64,000 nt of DNA, from positions 1,822,916 through 1,886,915 of the forward strand of contig NC_033635.1 of assembly GCF_001540865.1 (NCBI RefSeq). Direction: 5' to 3'. The notes below the pieces were generated by a model, which was not told where the DNA came from, searched no databases, and saw only the letters and a list, made by a program, of their open reading frames with translations. Positions 34,722 through 46,886 of the stretch are shown in pieces. Made by a program: the position numbers and the translations under genes. This stretch comes from Ananas comosus. Its lineage: Eukaryota; Streptophyta; Magnoliopsida; Poales; Bromeliaceae. Within the stretch, counting starts at the first letter, position 1, and each line of letters opens with the position of its first letter.

Positions 34722-37700
34722 TCAAAGCAATTTTGAAATAGCACGGCACGATGACCACAAGGCCACAGAGGCCGCCCTAAAAATAGCTGGATTTTGGTAC
34801 ATTCTGGGGAGAAGAACAACACGGCGATCATTAGAGATCAACAAGCTCTATGAATTGCTAACTTAAGGGTACTATGCTTCGAGAAGGAAATTGAAGGGTA
34901 CATGTTGCTTGCAAGTAATAACTAGTCTGCTTTCACAAAGATATGTTATGAAAAAGTAAAAGACAAGGAACTTGCGGCTTGTAACTAGTGTTGCTTTCAC
35001 AAAGATATGCTGCGGAAAAACAAAAGACAATGGTAGTGGATATTCCTTCAATTGCAACAATATCTAGCATAGCAGAAGATAATAAGACATCCATACATGA
35101 CTCTTTCATACTCCATCACACACAAAAAAGGGTCATCTGCATTATCACACATAAATCTAATTTTGTTTTTAAAACATAACAAAGCATTAGTTTACATATC
35201 AAATGCGGCAATGACAATCAAATCCTGATGCCAAATGCTAATGGTTTTTTCGCTGTTATTTTGATGGATCTTAATACAAGAAAAGCACAGCGTTGCAGTA
35301 TATCCATCAACCGATGTTTAACTAGGTATGTGCTGTTTATCCTAAACATATAATCAGTATTAAACAGTTTATACAAGAGAAATTGTTTGATTATGAGGAC
35401 ACTAAGATATTTTTTTTTTTCATATGTTTAAATATGAAGATGGAACGTTCCTCATACAGAACTAAGCAACACGAAAGAATCCATGCATCACGCAAGAGAA
35501 ACTTAGGGATGACTCGAGAGTATAAAACTGACAACGGATATTTTAACTCCTAAATTAACTATATTATAGATAACTGTACAATGCCTTAGGTCTAAATTTG
35601 ATTGCAAAAGAAGAAATCTAAAACATAATCCATATAGCCCAATTGTACAATATACTCCGACATGTGAAATGAGCAAAGAGATTTAGACGACAACAGAAAC
35701 TGTGAAGACAATGCTGCATTTCTAAACAACTGGATAGACAACTTACCCTATGGCAGTTGCACTCCAAGAAGCTAGATTGTAAATCACTTTGCTGCTATCC
35801 CATGCCTTTTGAAGCCTACTCTTCTTCTTTGCAGAGAATGTTTTTCTAAGAGCTGAGGGCGATAAAAGGTTAGGCATTATAAGCAATGGTTATCATCAAG
35901 TATTAGCATTAGAAATTTCAAAGCATTGATTTCTCTTGAAAGATCAAAGGTTCACCTTCTTGAAGTTGATCAGGAGTTAATTCCTACAAAAGAACAGTGG
36001 TATCCATCAATTAATTGCGTAAACTGCAATACTTCTAACAGATCAAGTCGCTAGCTAGCTCACGAGAAAAAGAAAGCCTGTCAAGAGGAAGCACAAATAA
36101 AGAAGCTTGGAGAGTGAGTTGAGTTCTACAGATGGATGTTCTTGTATAAAGTTCTTCAACATTGGCATGTTTGGATGAAAGTTATCCTGCAATAACTTAC
36201 CTGTGGGGATTTTATTTTGAGATTGCACTATTGCAACCAAAATTATATTTTTTATCCATCGCAAGGTTCTCATAATCATTACTTTGCAAAATAATGCATT
36301 GCACCAATGAGGTTTTTCTTTTTTTAAGGTAGTGAGGTGATATAGAATTGTCCAAGAGAAAAGCCATCTACCATGCAGTTCTAGACTTATCCCACCCTCA
36401 TCAATCCATAGTGCAAGACACTTGAGTAAACAAAAGAGATATGGTGCAAGAAAATGTTCACGCCTCCAAACAGGCCCTTATTGACAAGAGATTCGATGGC
36501 CTTCAGCATCCATGTGAGAAAATTTATCAGTTGATAAGAAATAGAACAGTGAACAGTGAACCAGCAGGTCCACCGGGCAGTCCATATACATAATTTTGTA
36601 CATACCGAGTAATTACCTATACCATCACATATGCCACTGGCAGCTACTATAGTGGATGGAGTTACATGTGTGCCAAACTTGCCCATGAAATTTGAAATTA
36701 TGCCTGAATGCTCATTTTTCTTTAACATAAAGGAACTAAGCTTTACGGACATAAGAATAAGGTCTCATGCAGACGAGCATAAAGATGATGTTGCATGAGC
36801 AGTGAAGTAATAGAGGAACAGCTAAACTAAAAGCTAGAAATTAATGATGGAAAACACCAACATACCTTTGTCTGTTTAAGCGATAGCAGGTATGCAGCCA
36901 TGAAACAAGCTAGACCATCAACAATGTCCTCTTCACAAACAAGAACATAATCATCTGACTCTGATTCACTCTCTCCGCCAACATCCTTAGCTCCCCATAA
37001 ATCTTTAGCAGTGATCATATCCCAGGATGAATTTCCATTTGCTTCCCCATCTATACCTGTTTAGCAACTCATAGTATACTTAGAATTGCAACGTTTTTTA
37101 TGCTGTTGCAAGAGATTTTTCAATGTGCAAAGGGAAAGGATTCGGTAATTTTCAACTCATACCATGACAGTCTTGCGACATGGACATGTGAATACTCCCA
37201 ACTTTTTCTAAAAAATTTCGTGACTCCACTCTAGACTTCAGAAGTTCACATAGCTGCATAATAAACAGTGTTCAATGTTGTAGAGCAACAAAGATGAAGT
37301 AATTCTAAGAACAGCCACACAGATGCATTATAAAATGCATCACAATAATACCACTTGCAAATGTACACCACAGCTCCCTTTTTAGCCATTTCTCTATTGA
37401 ATGATGCTAAGAGTTCCTTTATTTTTCTTCAACTCGCTTGTAGAATAATCCTTTTCTCCCCCCTTTCAAACCTCAAATAGTTACATTACATGATACATAA
37501 AAGCATATTGAGACCCCCTCAACTATAGACCATTCGGACTAGATGCTCTCAATTTATTTTATACTTTTGACAGATGACCCCAACCGTTATTTATTTTGAT
37601 TCAAGTTACTTTTCCTAATTTGATGAGGGGAATTCATTAAATAGACGGCTTCATTAGTTTTCAATTGTTAGCTCTCAACAAAATCTAAAGCGCAATAAGT

Positions 37701-38788
37701 TGAAAAAGTTTTCAGAATAGTTGAATTTAATAAAATTACCATGAATTTTAAAAAAAACCTCCTTCACTTGATAAAATTTTTGAAAATAACTTAATTTTTT
37801 TAAAAAAATGTAAAATGTATACCTAAACTATGGCTCACTTTGAATGGCTTCCTCACTTTTAAAAGTTTTGATTTCGCTGCCTAACATTTCAACTATTTGA
37901 TTTCAGCTATTTGATGGCTCTTCGATACAAACTTTAGGCAAATCAATTGTTTCAACCGAATAGTTGTCATGTAAATCACATGAGACTCTAAAACAAGTGC
38001 GATAAGATAAACAAGATTAAAGATATTCCTAGGAAGTCATTGAACGATCCAAATCAAATAAATTTTAATAGATTAGATAGCAAAATCAAATCTTTTAAAA
38101 TTAGGCAGTTATAAATGGGTCATAATTATTCCATACATTTTTTAACAAATAAAAATTAAATTTATGGGGTGTCAAAGAAAGGTAATCGGGTAATCAGTTT
38201 CAAAATGGCCAATTGTAAGGGAAGTCACTGCACAATTTTTTTCCTAAAAGATAACAGGCTTCTTGAAAGTCAAGGGAGATCTCAGGATTAAAAAAAAAAA
38301 AAAATCTAGATTAATTATTTGCTAATTTCATATATCAATTCAGTTCTCTATTATTAAAAGAAAATTCAAAAAAAGTCCAAACTAAAGAAACAGTAACAGA
38401 GACCAAATCAATCACATGCTCACCATAAGCAGGGTTATTGCTTTTTACCAAGAAAAATTTCGCGATCTAGAACAAAATTCGTGAAAAACCATCAAATTTC
38501 GATCCATTCAGCATAAGATCAATAACCGAATCGAAATATCTCTAGAGTTCCGCGTCCTCACCTCGTCGGTTTCGTAATCAACGGAGCTTGGGGTACGCGA
38601 TCGCACCTCCTCTTCCTCTTCTTCCTCCTCCTCCTCTTCCCCCGCCGAACCCTTGCTCCCAATCTCTTCTCCCGCATCGGGATCGGGTTCGAGATCGGCA
38701 TTCTTAAGCATCTCGAGCGTTCTCTGGCACTGCTCGAGCACCGCCTCTAGGGTGCGCCGCCGCACGCGGACCTGCTCCTCCGCCTCGC
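34722..38788 (-). CDS. Conserved plant protein of unknown function, 5' end lost in gap
   Basis: Six exons on the minus strand: 38562 to at least 38788, then 37163-37253, 36866-37056, 35956-35983, 35747-35852 and 34722-34803. All phases agree and the last exon ends in TGA. The visible protein starts with a coiled-coil-like, charged segment (QVRVRRRTLEAVLEQCQRTL), then a Glu run and SSVDYETDE. It continues with LCELLKSRVESRNFLEKVGS, an acidic patch (ESESESDDYVLVCEEDIVDG), FMAAYLLSLKQTKELTPDQL, a basic stretch (LRKTFSAKKKSRLQKAW) and a C-terminus VIYNLASWSATAIGMYQNPA ending ISKLL. I remember similar C-termini in uncharacterised plant proteins but know no function for them. The 28-bp exon is unusually short. 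The start codon is missing because the first exon runs into 17 Ns. Confidence 0.75.
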
Positions 38789-38805
38789 NNNNNNNNNNNN
38801 NNNNN
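38789..38805. other. Assembly gap (17 N)
   Basis: A run of 17 N bases abuts a GC-rich exon on the left and AT-rich intergenic sequence on the right. It therefore removes at least the start of the minus-strand gene, and its true length is unknown. Confidence 0.99.
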
Positions 38806-39797
38806 TTTTGATTATATAACTAATAAAACTTTTTCAGCCGTCGATTTAGATTGAGTTACGCGTACGGACGGGTAGGATTGAAAATCCTCGCTCTCTTTAA
38901 ATTTTTAAAAAAAAAAAGAAAAAAAATCTTTTCTATAAAAGCCGAAGAATAATTCACCTGTTTCACGTGTAGATTACGGGGGGGTGGGGGCTGTTGAATC
39001 ACGACAAAATTCTACAAGAAGCGGTTGATAAAATTATTGGAAAAAATGTAAAAAATGTATGGAATTTTTATAATTGAATTTCGCAATTGCTTAAAGTTAT
39101 GCTCCCCATACTTGTAATAGTTGAAATATCAAAATCTATGCACTAAGCTCTTATAAATGTGATGTCACTGTCTACAGATAATGATTAAATGTAATATAAT
39201 GTAAAGTATCAGTTTTCTACTTTCATAAATATAAATATAATTCAACTCTGAACTTTAGATATTTATGCATATGGAGAAGTGCAACTAGAATACTATTATA
39301 GGAGTACCAACCTCCCCATGCTTCTAACTTTTTCACTATTAAATAAAAGTATTTTAACTATCACTAGTTCTTAAATTAATATTATTTTATCTACCACCAC
39401 TAAATTCAAGTGGAATAGAATGATCGAAGGGCCAAGCAGCTTAATTCTAAGGCTAAGAACCTAGAAACACCACTTGCTCAATTCGGAAAAGTAGAAACAT
39501 AGCTATTGAGATTTTGTTTTTGAGTAGATTTTTTGTCAAACATATGAATTTTAATCAAACAAGGATTATATGGAGATTTATTCAGTCCGATATGCTAGAA
39601 TGTTTGTGATAAACAATTATCTTCTAAGTTTGAGATTGTTTCAGAGTATTTCTTACTACGCTTTAGTTATGAAGTAAGTAAGATCAAATTTGATGCATAC
39701 CAATGTCTTTCACTTTCCTGAAGATTTTTTATTAATAAAAATTTCTAATTCAGAACTCAAATATTATCCGTTATGATTATTCCCTTTTTTCGAAAAA

Positions 39798-39837
<40 letters not shown>

Positions 39838-40347
39838 GTATATATATATATATTATATATTATATATATAGTATATATATATAATATACCTGGTTTTACT
39901 TAGAATTAAATATGGCCTGACGTTTTGGATTGTAACTCATGTTTCGTTAAACTTTTCAAGGATCAGACCAACTCTTATTTTCTGGCACGTTGCACATCTC
40001 CAGTTTGTGTACAGCGCAAATCCAATGTTCTCTCCAAACCGCTTACAGGATGATTTGCTGTCCATTTTATAACATATGCACGCTGTACTCGAATATTTGA
40101 AATCAAACGTTCGATGTATCTAGCTGACAGATGACCAATAAATCAATTACTGCACCGTATATTCTTTATTTCAGTTAATTGGCCCCCAACAGAAGAAAGT
40201 ACTGCTAGGTCAATTTGTAGTGGACAAGGAATGAAAAGCCGCTACATTTTCTGCATTAGCAATGAATTTGATGGTCGAGTACACTTATAAAAAATGAGGG
40301 TCCAAAGAGCCAATAAAGTAACAATAATCACAGCTTTGATTCGTCCC
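38806..40347. other. Intergenic region with AT microsatellites
   Basis: The sequence is mostly AT-rich. An interrupted (TA)n/(ATATTATATA)n block lies at about 39800-39888. No gene was recognised. Confidence 0.5.
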
Positions 40348-40976
40348 TGGGGATGGCAAACGGGGATCTGGGGCGGAGACCTGCCCCGCTCCGCCCCGAC
40401 TAGCAAAAAATCCGCCCCGCCTCCCGCTCCGAATTCGTGACGGTGCTTTAAAAAATACATCCCATAATCCGCCCCGCCTCGTAACCCGCCTCCCACCAGC
40501 ACCCCGAATCCGCCCCCGCCAACTAATATTTTTTATAAAATTATAATATTATTAATTTTGTAAAATATAAATTAATAATTTTTAATAATATATATATATA
40601 TAATTTACAATATTAATGGTAAAAAATTAAAAATATCAATCACAATTCAAAACAAAATTCAAATATTTAAATACATTAGAATGAGAGTAAAACTTATTTG
40701 TATTCTAACTTTTTAAAACTTTTTTTATAAATATATTATTTTTTGGGAATATTTTTTAAAAATACAAATGATATTCGGGACGGATTCGGGGCGGATCATG
40801 GCGGGGCGGATTCGGGGCGGGTCAAAATTTTTTCCGTTTCCTGCCCCGAATCCGTCTCGGATCGTAAAACTTACCCCGTTTCCTGCCCCGAATCCGTTTA
40901 TTTTCTCCCATTTACTGCTCCCGTCGGGGCGGATCGGGGCGGGAGCTCCACCAACCCGGATCCGTTTGCATCCCTA
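40348..40976 (+). mobile_element. Non-autonomous hAT-like element with 8 bp duplication
   Basis: The 629 bp element begins TGGGGATGGCAAACGG and ends CCGTTTGCATCCCTA, near-perfect terminal inverted repeats. It is flanked by an exact 8 bp direct repeat TTCGTCCC at 40340-40347 and 40977-40984, the duplication length of hAT transposons. Both subterminal regions carry many copies of GGGGCGGATTCGG-like motifs in opposite orientation, probably transposase-binding repeats. The middle is AT-rich. Reading frames here are products of the repeats and not genes. Confidence 0.85.
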
Positions 40977-40984
40977 TTCGTCCC

Positions 40985-41511
40985 TCCATGCTTTATTGTA
41001 TTCTGATTTCGTATTCTGTAGTTTAAAAAAATTATTTTGATATTATATGATTCTATATCATTATAAAGATTCATTGTTAAATGTGGTGCCAAAATACTAT
41101 AGGCCTGCGATTTATAAAGCACTTTAGTTTATTTTGTTATTTAATTCCAAGTCATTAAACAAAGACAGAGCTCGCTCCTCATTTTCTTTTTGGGATTCTG
41201 TTTAAATTAAGATAGAATTATGATAGCCACAAGCTCGAGATTACAGTATTACACCAGCTTACGCACAACGTCCGAACCCCCAAAAAAAAAAGGAAGAAAA
41301 AAAAAAAAAAGAAAAAAGGGACCCACATGCAAACAAACCAGAAAAACAAAAAAATGACACTCAGAGCCTAGGCGCCCTGCAGATACAAAACAAAAACACC
41401 CCCCCTACGTACGGACAAACGTCCTTACGACGTGCACCCCGTGACTCCCACACCAATTATTACGGTCACCCGATACGGATCCGAAACCCGAACAAAGGAA
41501 AGCGGGCCGGA
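40985..41511. other. 3' flank of the aspartyl protease gene
   Basis: The sequence is AT-rich, with an A-rich run at about 41281-41320. It probably includes the 3' untranslated region of the minus-strand protease gene. Nothing else was recognised. Confidence 0.5.
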
Positions 41512-42831
41512 TCAGTTGCATAATTCGCGGGCGAACCCGACCCTGGAGTTGGCGACGTCGAGCACGACGCGCAGGTTCTGCTGCTGCAGGTTGGCGAGGA
41601 CGTTGACGACGGCGTTGACGTTGGGCGGGGCCTCGGCCATGGCGAGGCAGGCGAGCGGGGTGGCGCTGCTGTGGATCAGCGTGCTCTCCACGGGCAGCGT
41701 CAGGTCCACGCCGCCGTCCATGTGGAGCGTGATCGGCGGGGTGGCCCCCACCTCGTCGGTGCTGAAGCACGTGTCGAACACCCCGAGCGAGGAGAAACCC
41801 CCGGCCCCCGACGCGTTGACCTGGCGCCGGAACTCCTCGCGCAGCGCCGCGTAGATAGGGGCGGTGAACCGCGACACGACCGTGCCCGAGTCGACCACGG
41901 TGCCGGCCCCGGTCGCGGGGTCGAACCCGAAGGCACCGGGCTGGCCCGGGACGACGACCTTGACCCGGCCCACGCTGATCCCGGTCATGTTCACGTAGTA
42001 CAGCGAGGGCCGGTGCGGGTTCTTCAGCAGTGGAGTGAACCGGGCGTAGTGGGGCTGGCCGGCCGGGCCGAGCCGGAGGGACCCGGAGAAGTAGTAGGAC
42101 TTGTAGCTGGGGAGGCAGTAGGAGAAGACGCCCTTGTACAGGTCGCCGGTCTGGGAAAGGAGGGACAGGGGCCCGCGGCCCAGCCCGAGGAGGCCCTGTT
42201 TGGGGATGGTGGGCCCCGCGACGGAGGTGACGCAGCCGAAGACGTAGTTGGGGATGACGTCGAGGGCGAGGCGGAGGGAGTCGCGGGAGAGGGCGGCGGT
42301 GAAGGAGGAATCGGCGTAGGACTGGGAGTAGGAGCACGGCGACGAGGAGGGTGCGTAGCAAGGTGGTTGGGAGGCCGCATTGAGGAGGGGGCACAAGGGG
42401 GAGGAGCAGGGGAGCGGGGAGAAGGAGGAGGAGTTGGAGGGGGAAAAGGGAGGGGCGGCGGGGGTGCAGGAGGAGCAAGGAGAGCAGGGGAGCCAGGCAG
42501 AGTCTGAGCCGGTGTCGAGGGAGAGGAGGAGGGCCTGCGGAGGGGAGCCGAGAGAGGCGCGCAAGACGTAGGAGGGGGTTTGGAGGAGGTTCTGCCCGGA
42601 GGCGATGGGGACGGAGGTACCGCCCGAGGTCTTCTTCTGGGAGAAGAGGAGGGAGAGGCGCGCCGGGTCGGCGGAGCGCGCCAGCTGAAGGATTGAACTC
42701 AGCGGCGAGTCGGCGGATGAAGGAGGGGTGGAGTGGTGGATCTGAATGTCAATGGCGGTCGAAGCGGAGAAGTAGAACAACAAGAAGAAGAGGAGGAGGA
42801 GGTAATTAGGGAGGATGTTGGAGGTGGCCAT
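41512..42831 (-). CDS. AED3-type secreted aspartyl protease
   Basis: A single exon encodes 439 residues. A signal peptide (about residues 9-26) and a short propeptide precede the mature pepsin-fold domain. Catalytic motifs are DTGSD (Asp106) and DSGTV (Asp314). The Cys-rich insert after the first motif (LPCSPCSSC, PCSSPLCPLL, PCSYSQSYADSS) and the FGC, GLLGLGRGPLSLLSQ and FSYCLPS motifs place it in the plant nepenthesin-like (A1B) group, close to AED3, an apoplastic protease induced in systemic immunity. The C-terminus (NLQQQNLRVVLDVANSRVGF) is typical. The gene is extremely GC-rich against AT-rich flanks, as in many grass and other monocot genes. This generates long spurious frames on the other strand. 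No breaks were seen. Confidence 0.94.
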   Translation of the reverse strand: MATSNILPNYLLLLFFLLFYFSASTAIDIQIHHSTPPSSADSPLSSILQLARSADPARLSLLFSQKKTSGGTSVPIASGQNLLQTPSYVLRASLGSPPQALLLSLDTGSDSAWLPCSPCSSCTPAAPPFSPSNSSSFSPLPCSSPLCPLLNAASQPPCYAPSSSPCSYSQSYADSSFTAALSRDSLRLALDVIPNYVFGCVTSVAGPTIPKQGLLGLGRGPLSLLSQTGDLYKGVFSYCLPSYKSYYFSGSLRLGPAGQPHYARFTPLLKNPHRPSLYYVNMTGISVGRVKVVVPGQPGAFGFDPATGAGTVVDSGTVVSRFTAPIYAALREEFRRQVNASGAGGFSSLGVFDTCFSTDEVGATPPITLHMDGGVDLTLPVESTLIHSSATPLACLAMAEAPPNVNAVVNVLANLQQQNLRVVLDVANSRVGFARELCN

Positions 42832-42900
42832 GGTTGTGGAGGAGAGTGAGGAGGAGCACTCAAGTGTGATGTGGGGAGAATGAGGGAGTGATGGTGGTGT

Positions 42901-42907
42901 TTATATA
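42901..42907 (-). promoter_or_regulatory. TATA box of the aspartyl protease gene
   Basis: On the minus strand TATATAA lies 70 bases before the start codon at 42831, at a plausible distance for a 30-40 base leader. It sits just where the composition changes from GC-rich to AT-rich. Confidence 0.6.
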
Positions 42908-43829
42908 AGGGTGTAGTACTGAAAGCAGAGCGGCATGCATCGGTGGAGTGATATTAAAAACCATATTTTTTATATATTATTAAAATATAAGAATTTATAT
43001 TTTATAATATTATTATAATCGTCAATCTCTAAATTTGCATGCAAAGCGACAAATAAAATTGTGATTTTCAAAGAACTTGTCATGGTGCAGTAATAAGACC
43101 GTAATTAAAAGATTGCCACAAGTACGTACAACAATCGTGCATGACTATGCGCGATGCGCGAGCCAAATATTTTACCTCTTAATTATCATAAGCAATTACG
43201 TACATGCAAGGCTAATCACACGTTGATTATTACAAATATAATCTTACGAACACAACAATAACCACTGAATAAACTAACAAAAACATGCATAACGTAAAAG
43301 AAAATCTAAAATGCTCGGATTAATTTTCGGTGGCTCCTATCACCATGCATGTAAAAAAATCGAATTAATTAAAAAAAAGGCATCTTTTTTTTAGCTTTTT
43401 CTGGTTCTCGGAGCAAAAGAGCAGCTGCTCCTGCTGACTTGTCACGGGTGCGGTGGTGGTCCCCACCATGCTGAGGTCAGAGGTGCCCCGCGTGTGTGGG
43501 AACGGTCGCTCACGTGCACCCGCTTCTGTGCGCGCCACAATTCCCGCGCCCTCTTTCTCCCTTCGGATCTGGTGCACCACATCAGCAAAATAGTTTTTAT
43601 TTATACTTATTTCATTTAAACTTAAATATAAATTATTTGATCTGATCATACTTTGTGTTTCTTATATTATGACAGGAATTAGATATAAACAGCATGACTC
43701 ATATGACCAGAGAAATTTACAAATATTGCATAATGATGGCCCTCTCGCACTACTTATATGAGTAGATTAATTCTTTTAAATTTCACTCTTATTTAGTTTT
43801 TTATCATATACTTCAAAGATTTTAATATC

Positions 43830-43881
<52 letters not shown>

Positions 43882-44173
43882 ACAATTTACAAAACTAGCC
43901 AGTATTTAATTATTAATATTAATTTTATTATATAGAAAATATATTTATTATTATTATTCTAGTATTATTAAATCAATTTGAATAGGTATAAGTTTTCAAA
44001 TTTTACTTTTTATAAGACTAATCTCTATTAATAAAAAATAAAATCAGTTAGTTGATTTTATACTATTGAATTTTAATAAAACTTGATCAATAAAATTTGA
44101 CTAGTTTGATAGAAATCGTACTGATTCGATGGTTAAATTATGGGTTGGATGGTTCTTGACTAATATGGTTTAA
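42908..44173. other. AT-rich intergenic region upstream of the protease gene
   Basis: No gene was recognised. A small GC-rich island at about 43435-43575 contains CACGTG and GGTGGTCCCCACC-type motifs. An (AT)n microsatellite lies at 43833-43878. Confidence 0.5.
43833..43878. repeat. (AT)23 microsatellite
   Basis: An uninterrupted AT dinucleotide run. Confidence 0.97.
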
Positions 44174-44531
44174 GCCTTTGTTTGGTTGGGAGTTAAGGGG
44201 TGGAATAACCACTTAACCCCTATATTATCTCCGAACACTCCAAAAAATGGGTGGGGTTAGCTAACACCATCTAATTCGGGATGGTCCATTTTTGGTGGGG
44301 TTAACTAACCCCATCTAACCCCACCAAATCCCAACCAAATACTATTTTCTATTCATAATAACCCACTATCTTTTTTATCCCATCTACTCCAATCAAACAC
44401 TATTTTTTACTATCCTAGATTAACTCCAATATCCAACCAAATACAAAAATACTCTAACTCTATTTTAATTCTGAACTTAATTCTATCTCTAGAATAATTA
44501 GTTTTTTTTTTATCCCAAACCAAACGGTAGC
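44174..44531. mobile_element. Tourist-like MITE with TAA duplication
   Basis: The 358 bp element begins GCCTTTGTTTGGTTGGG and ends CCCAAACCAAACGGTAGC, imperfect inverted repeats. It is flanked by TAA at 44171-44173 and TAA at 44532-44534. Internally it repeats CTAACCCCA-type motifs in both orientations. It is non-coding. Confidence 0.65.
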
Positions 44532-44723
44532 TAAAGGATTGAAGCGAACTATTTTATAAACCTGTCGGCGGGTTTTTAAAATAATATTAGTTTTTGTTCG
44601 CTCACGAGCTCTCCAGCGGAGAGCCCATTGCGACGACACGTCACGTGCCTTTATTCGTGGGGCCCAGTTGTGGTGGCGGGCCACTGACGGCCACAGTGGA
44701 CACGGCCCATTACGATACATTAA

Positions 44724-45409
44724 GGGTGCGTTTGGTTCGCGCTATCTTTTAAAGATTCCTAGTAATCCAATGGGAATAAAAAAATATGACGGTGTTTGGC
44801 TAAACGCACTAAGTAATCTAGTTGGTAATATTGGATTCACTTGGGAATAAGATTCACCCCAAAGTACTAATCTCATTCCCTTGAGGGAGGGTGGGTATCC
44901 TCATATTAATGGATTGGGGTAATCCTAATATGTCTAATCTCTTTCTTTCTTCCTATCCGCCGGCTAATTGATATTATTTTTCTTTACACTCTAACCTTAT
45001 ATCTCTCTCTAAACTTATTTTTCTCTCTAAAATTCAACTTTTTTTTTTCTCTCTCTAAACTAAGCTTTCTCTCTCTCTCTTTCTAAAATTTCAACTCTCT
45101 CACTCCCTCTTATTTCGACTATATTTTTCTTTCTATTTTTTTAGTTGTGCTCTCTCTCTCTAACTTATACTCTCTCTCCCTTTTTTCTAAAAAGATGTTG
45201 AAACTTTTGGCAACATTATCTAAAATTAATTAAATAAGTAAATAAATTAATTGTATATTTTTTGCAATATTAAATAACATGACTAATTAATATTACTGTG
45301 CGAACCAAACACAGGAATTTCACATTCTTAGTAATAGGATGAATAGGAATAAGATTCTCGTATATCTTTTATTCCTAGTAATCTTTCATAATGCGAACCA
45401 AACGCACCC
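44724..45409 (+). mobile_element. Tourist-like MITE copy 3
   Basis: A 686 bp element with intact ends GGGTGCGTTTGGTTCGCG and GCGAACCAAACGCACCC, flanked by TAA at 44721-44723 and TAA at 45410-45412. The interior has a (CT)-rich tract and TAAATAAATTAATTG-like sequence. No transposase is encoded. Termini plus a 3 bp TWA duplication point to the PIF/Harbinger superfamily (Tourist group). Confidence 0.92.
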
Positions 45410-45412
45410 TAA

Positions 45413-46886
45413 AGCCCATCTCTCACAAACTCCCAATGCGATTCGGAGATCTTGTCACAGCGCGAATTAACCTCTCTCATTCAAGCGCTTTTGAGCAGCG
45501 TCCATCTCCATCCATTCATTCCTACCTATTCACATGGTTTCTAAAGATGTCAAATCCACGATCAGTACCGGTAAATATAATAATATTTACTATTTGGCAC
45601 ATCTCATACCTTTACTATATTCTTTTATCTAATGTTCAAGTTGGCTCAAATTCATCTTATTTTACCATTTAAAATTGCCAATTTTAGAACCACTTGAACG
45701 CCAGCGAGCATTGTTGAAAACCTATGAATTTAATTTCTGAGAAGATCAAATAATCTAGATAATATTTAACAAAAGAATATTTTTACTTCTAAGAATATTC
45801 TTAGCTGTGTATTTCACCTGCTACTTTCTTTCAAATTATAGGAAATGTTGGAACAAAAGGAGCATATTATTCTTACAAGTTCAAGCTTAAGCCTATGTGG
45901 ATGCTCACAAAATGCATGTTATTTTCTTCCATGCAAGAGAAGCTTATATCAACAAAAATTAATTGCTAGAAAACATGTTTGTATTTTATGCGCGTCGGTG
46001 CTAATTCAGACCATATCTCTTATCTTTACAAATTATAAATTTTTGATCAGGCGGATGATGGTAAGTTCTCATAGCAAAGTATTTTCTTAATAAGCTTCTG
46101 AATAATTCAGTATTTTCATTTTGTTTAAGTAGGGTAAAAAATAAGTTTATCCTTATGCCTCTATACTCAGGACAATTCCTTAACTTATTCTAAGCACCAT
46201 AACATGGAGTCACGGGTCTCCTATTCTTAGGAGATATTCCCTTGAGAGTTGAGACAAGCAAATGCCTAAGACACGGTTGCAATTAAATTATTTAATTACT
46301 ACCCTCTTTCACAGCTGGAACATATTACCAAGAAAAGGTTTGTGGATGGTTCTATTTTACACCGAGCGTTAGAATTTTGTTACAGTTCCATTCCATCAAC
46401 TATCGTTTTCTTTTCACAAAAATAAACGGAAATGGAGCAGGATTTTTGTCGTGCATGTAATTGAGTTGGCAGATTCGTGGAAAAATAAATAAATAATTAG
46501 AAGAAAATTATCCTCTTGTGCAGCTTATTCAACTTATAAGGTGACAAAAATTTAAACAGATCTTGGCGGTTTCCCATGACAAGAAGAATCAGAGAACCAA
46601 CGACAAAAAATTGCCATGTTTTTTTTCGGGGAAAAACTATCATTTAAAATGGAAATTAAAAGAGTATATTTAGCTCCATTTTGAATGGAAATATCAATAC
46701 TGTATAATGCATCCCTGCTAATAGTACTAGCAGTGTGATGATGAGCCGAATGAGACATAATTGGTTATAGAAAAATGCTATATGTACACTGTATATGTAG
46801 ATGTCCATCTTACACCACACTCGTTTTAGAATTTTTATACCTCTTATTGATTTTGTGTAAGATTGATGAAAACACAATGGCCTTTA
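45413..46886. other. Spacer between MITE copies 3 and 4
   Basis: About 1.5 kb of AT-rich sequence. No exon-like structure, known family or RNA was seen. Confidence 0.5.

Noticed and set aside
40743..41040. Reading frames with repeated FPAPNP/CPESV phrases
   Set aside because: These are translations of the hAT element's subterminal GGGGCGGATTCGG repeats, not protein repeats.
41671..42507. Long plus-strand reading frame of 278 codons opposite the aspartyl protease
   Set aside because: It is an antisense shadow of a very GC-rich gene. Its translation is low-complexity Gly/Arg/Glu with no domain, while the minus strand encodes a complete protease.
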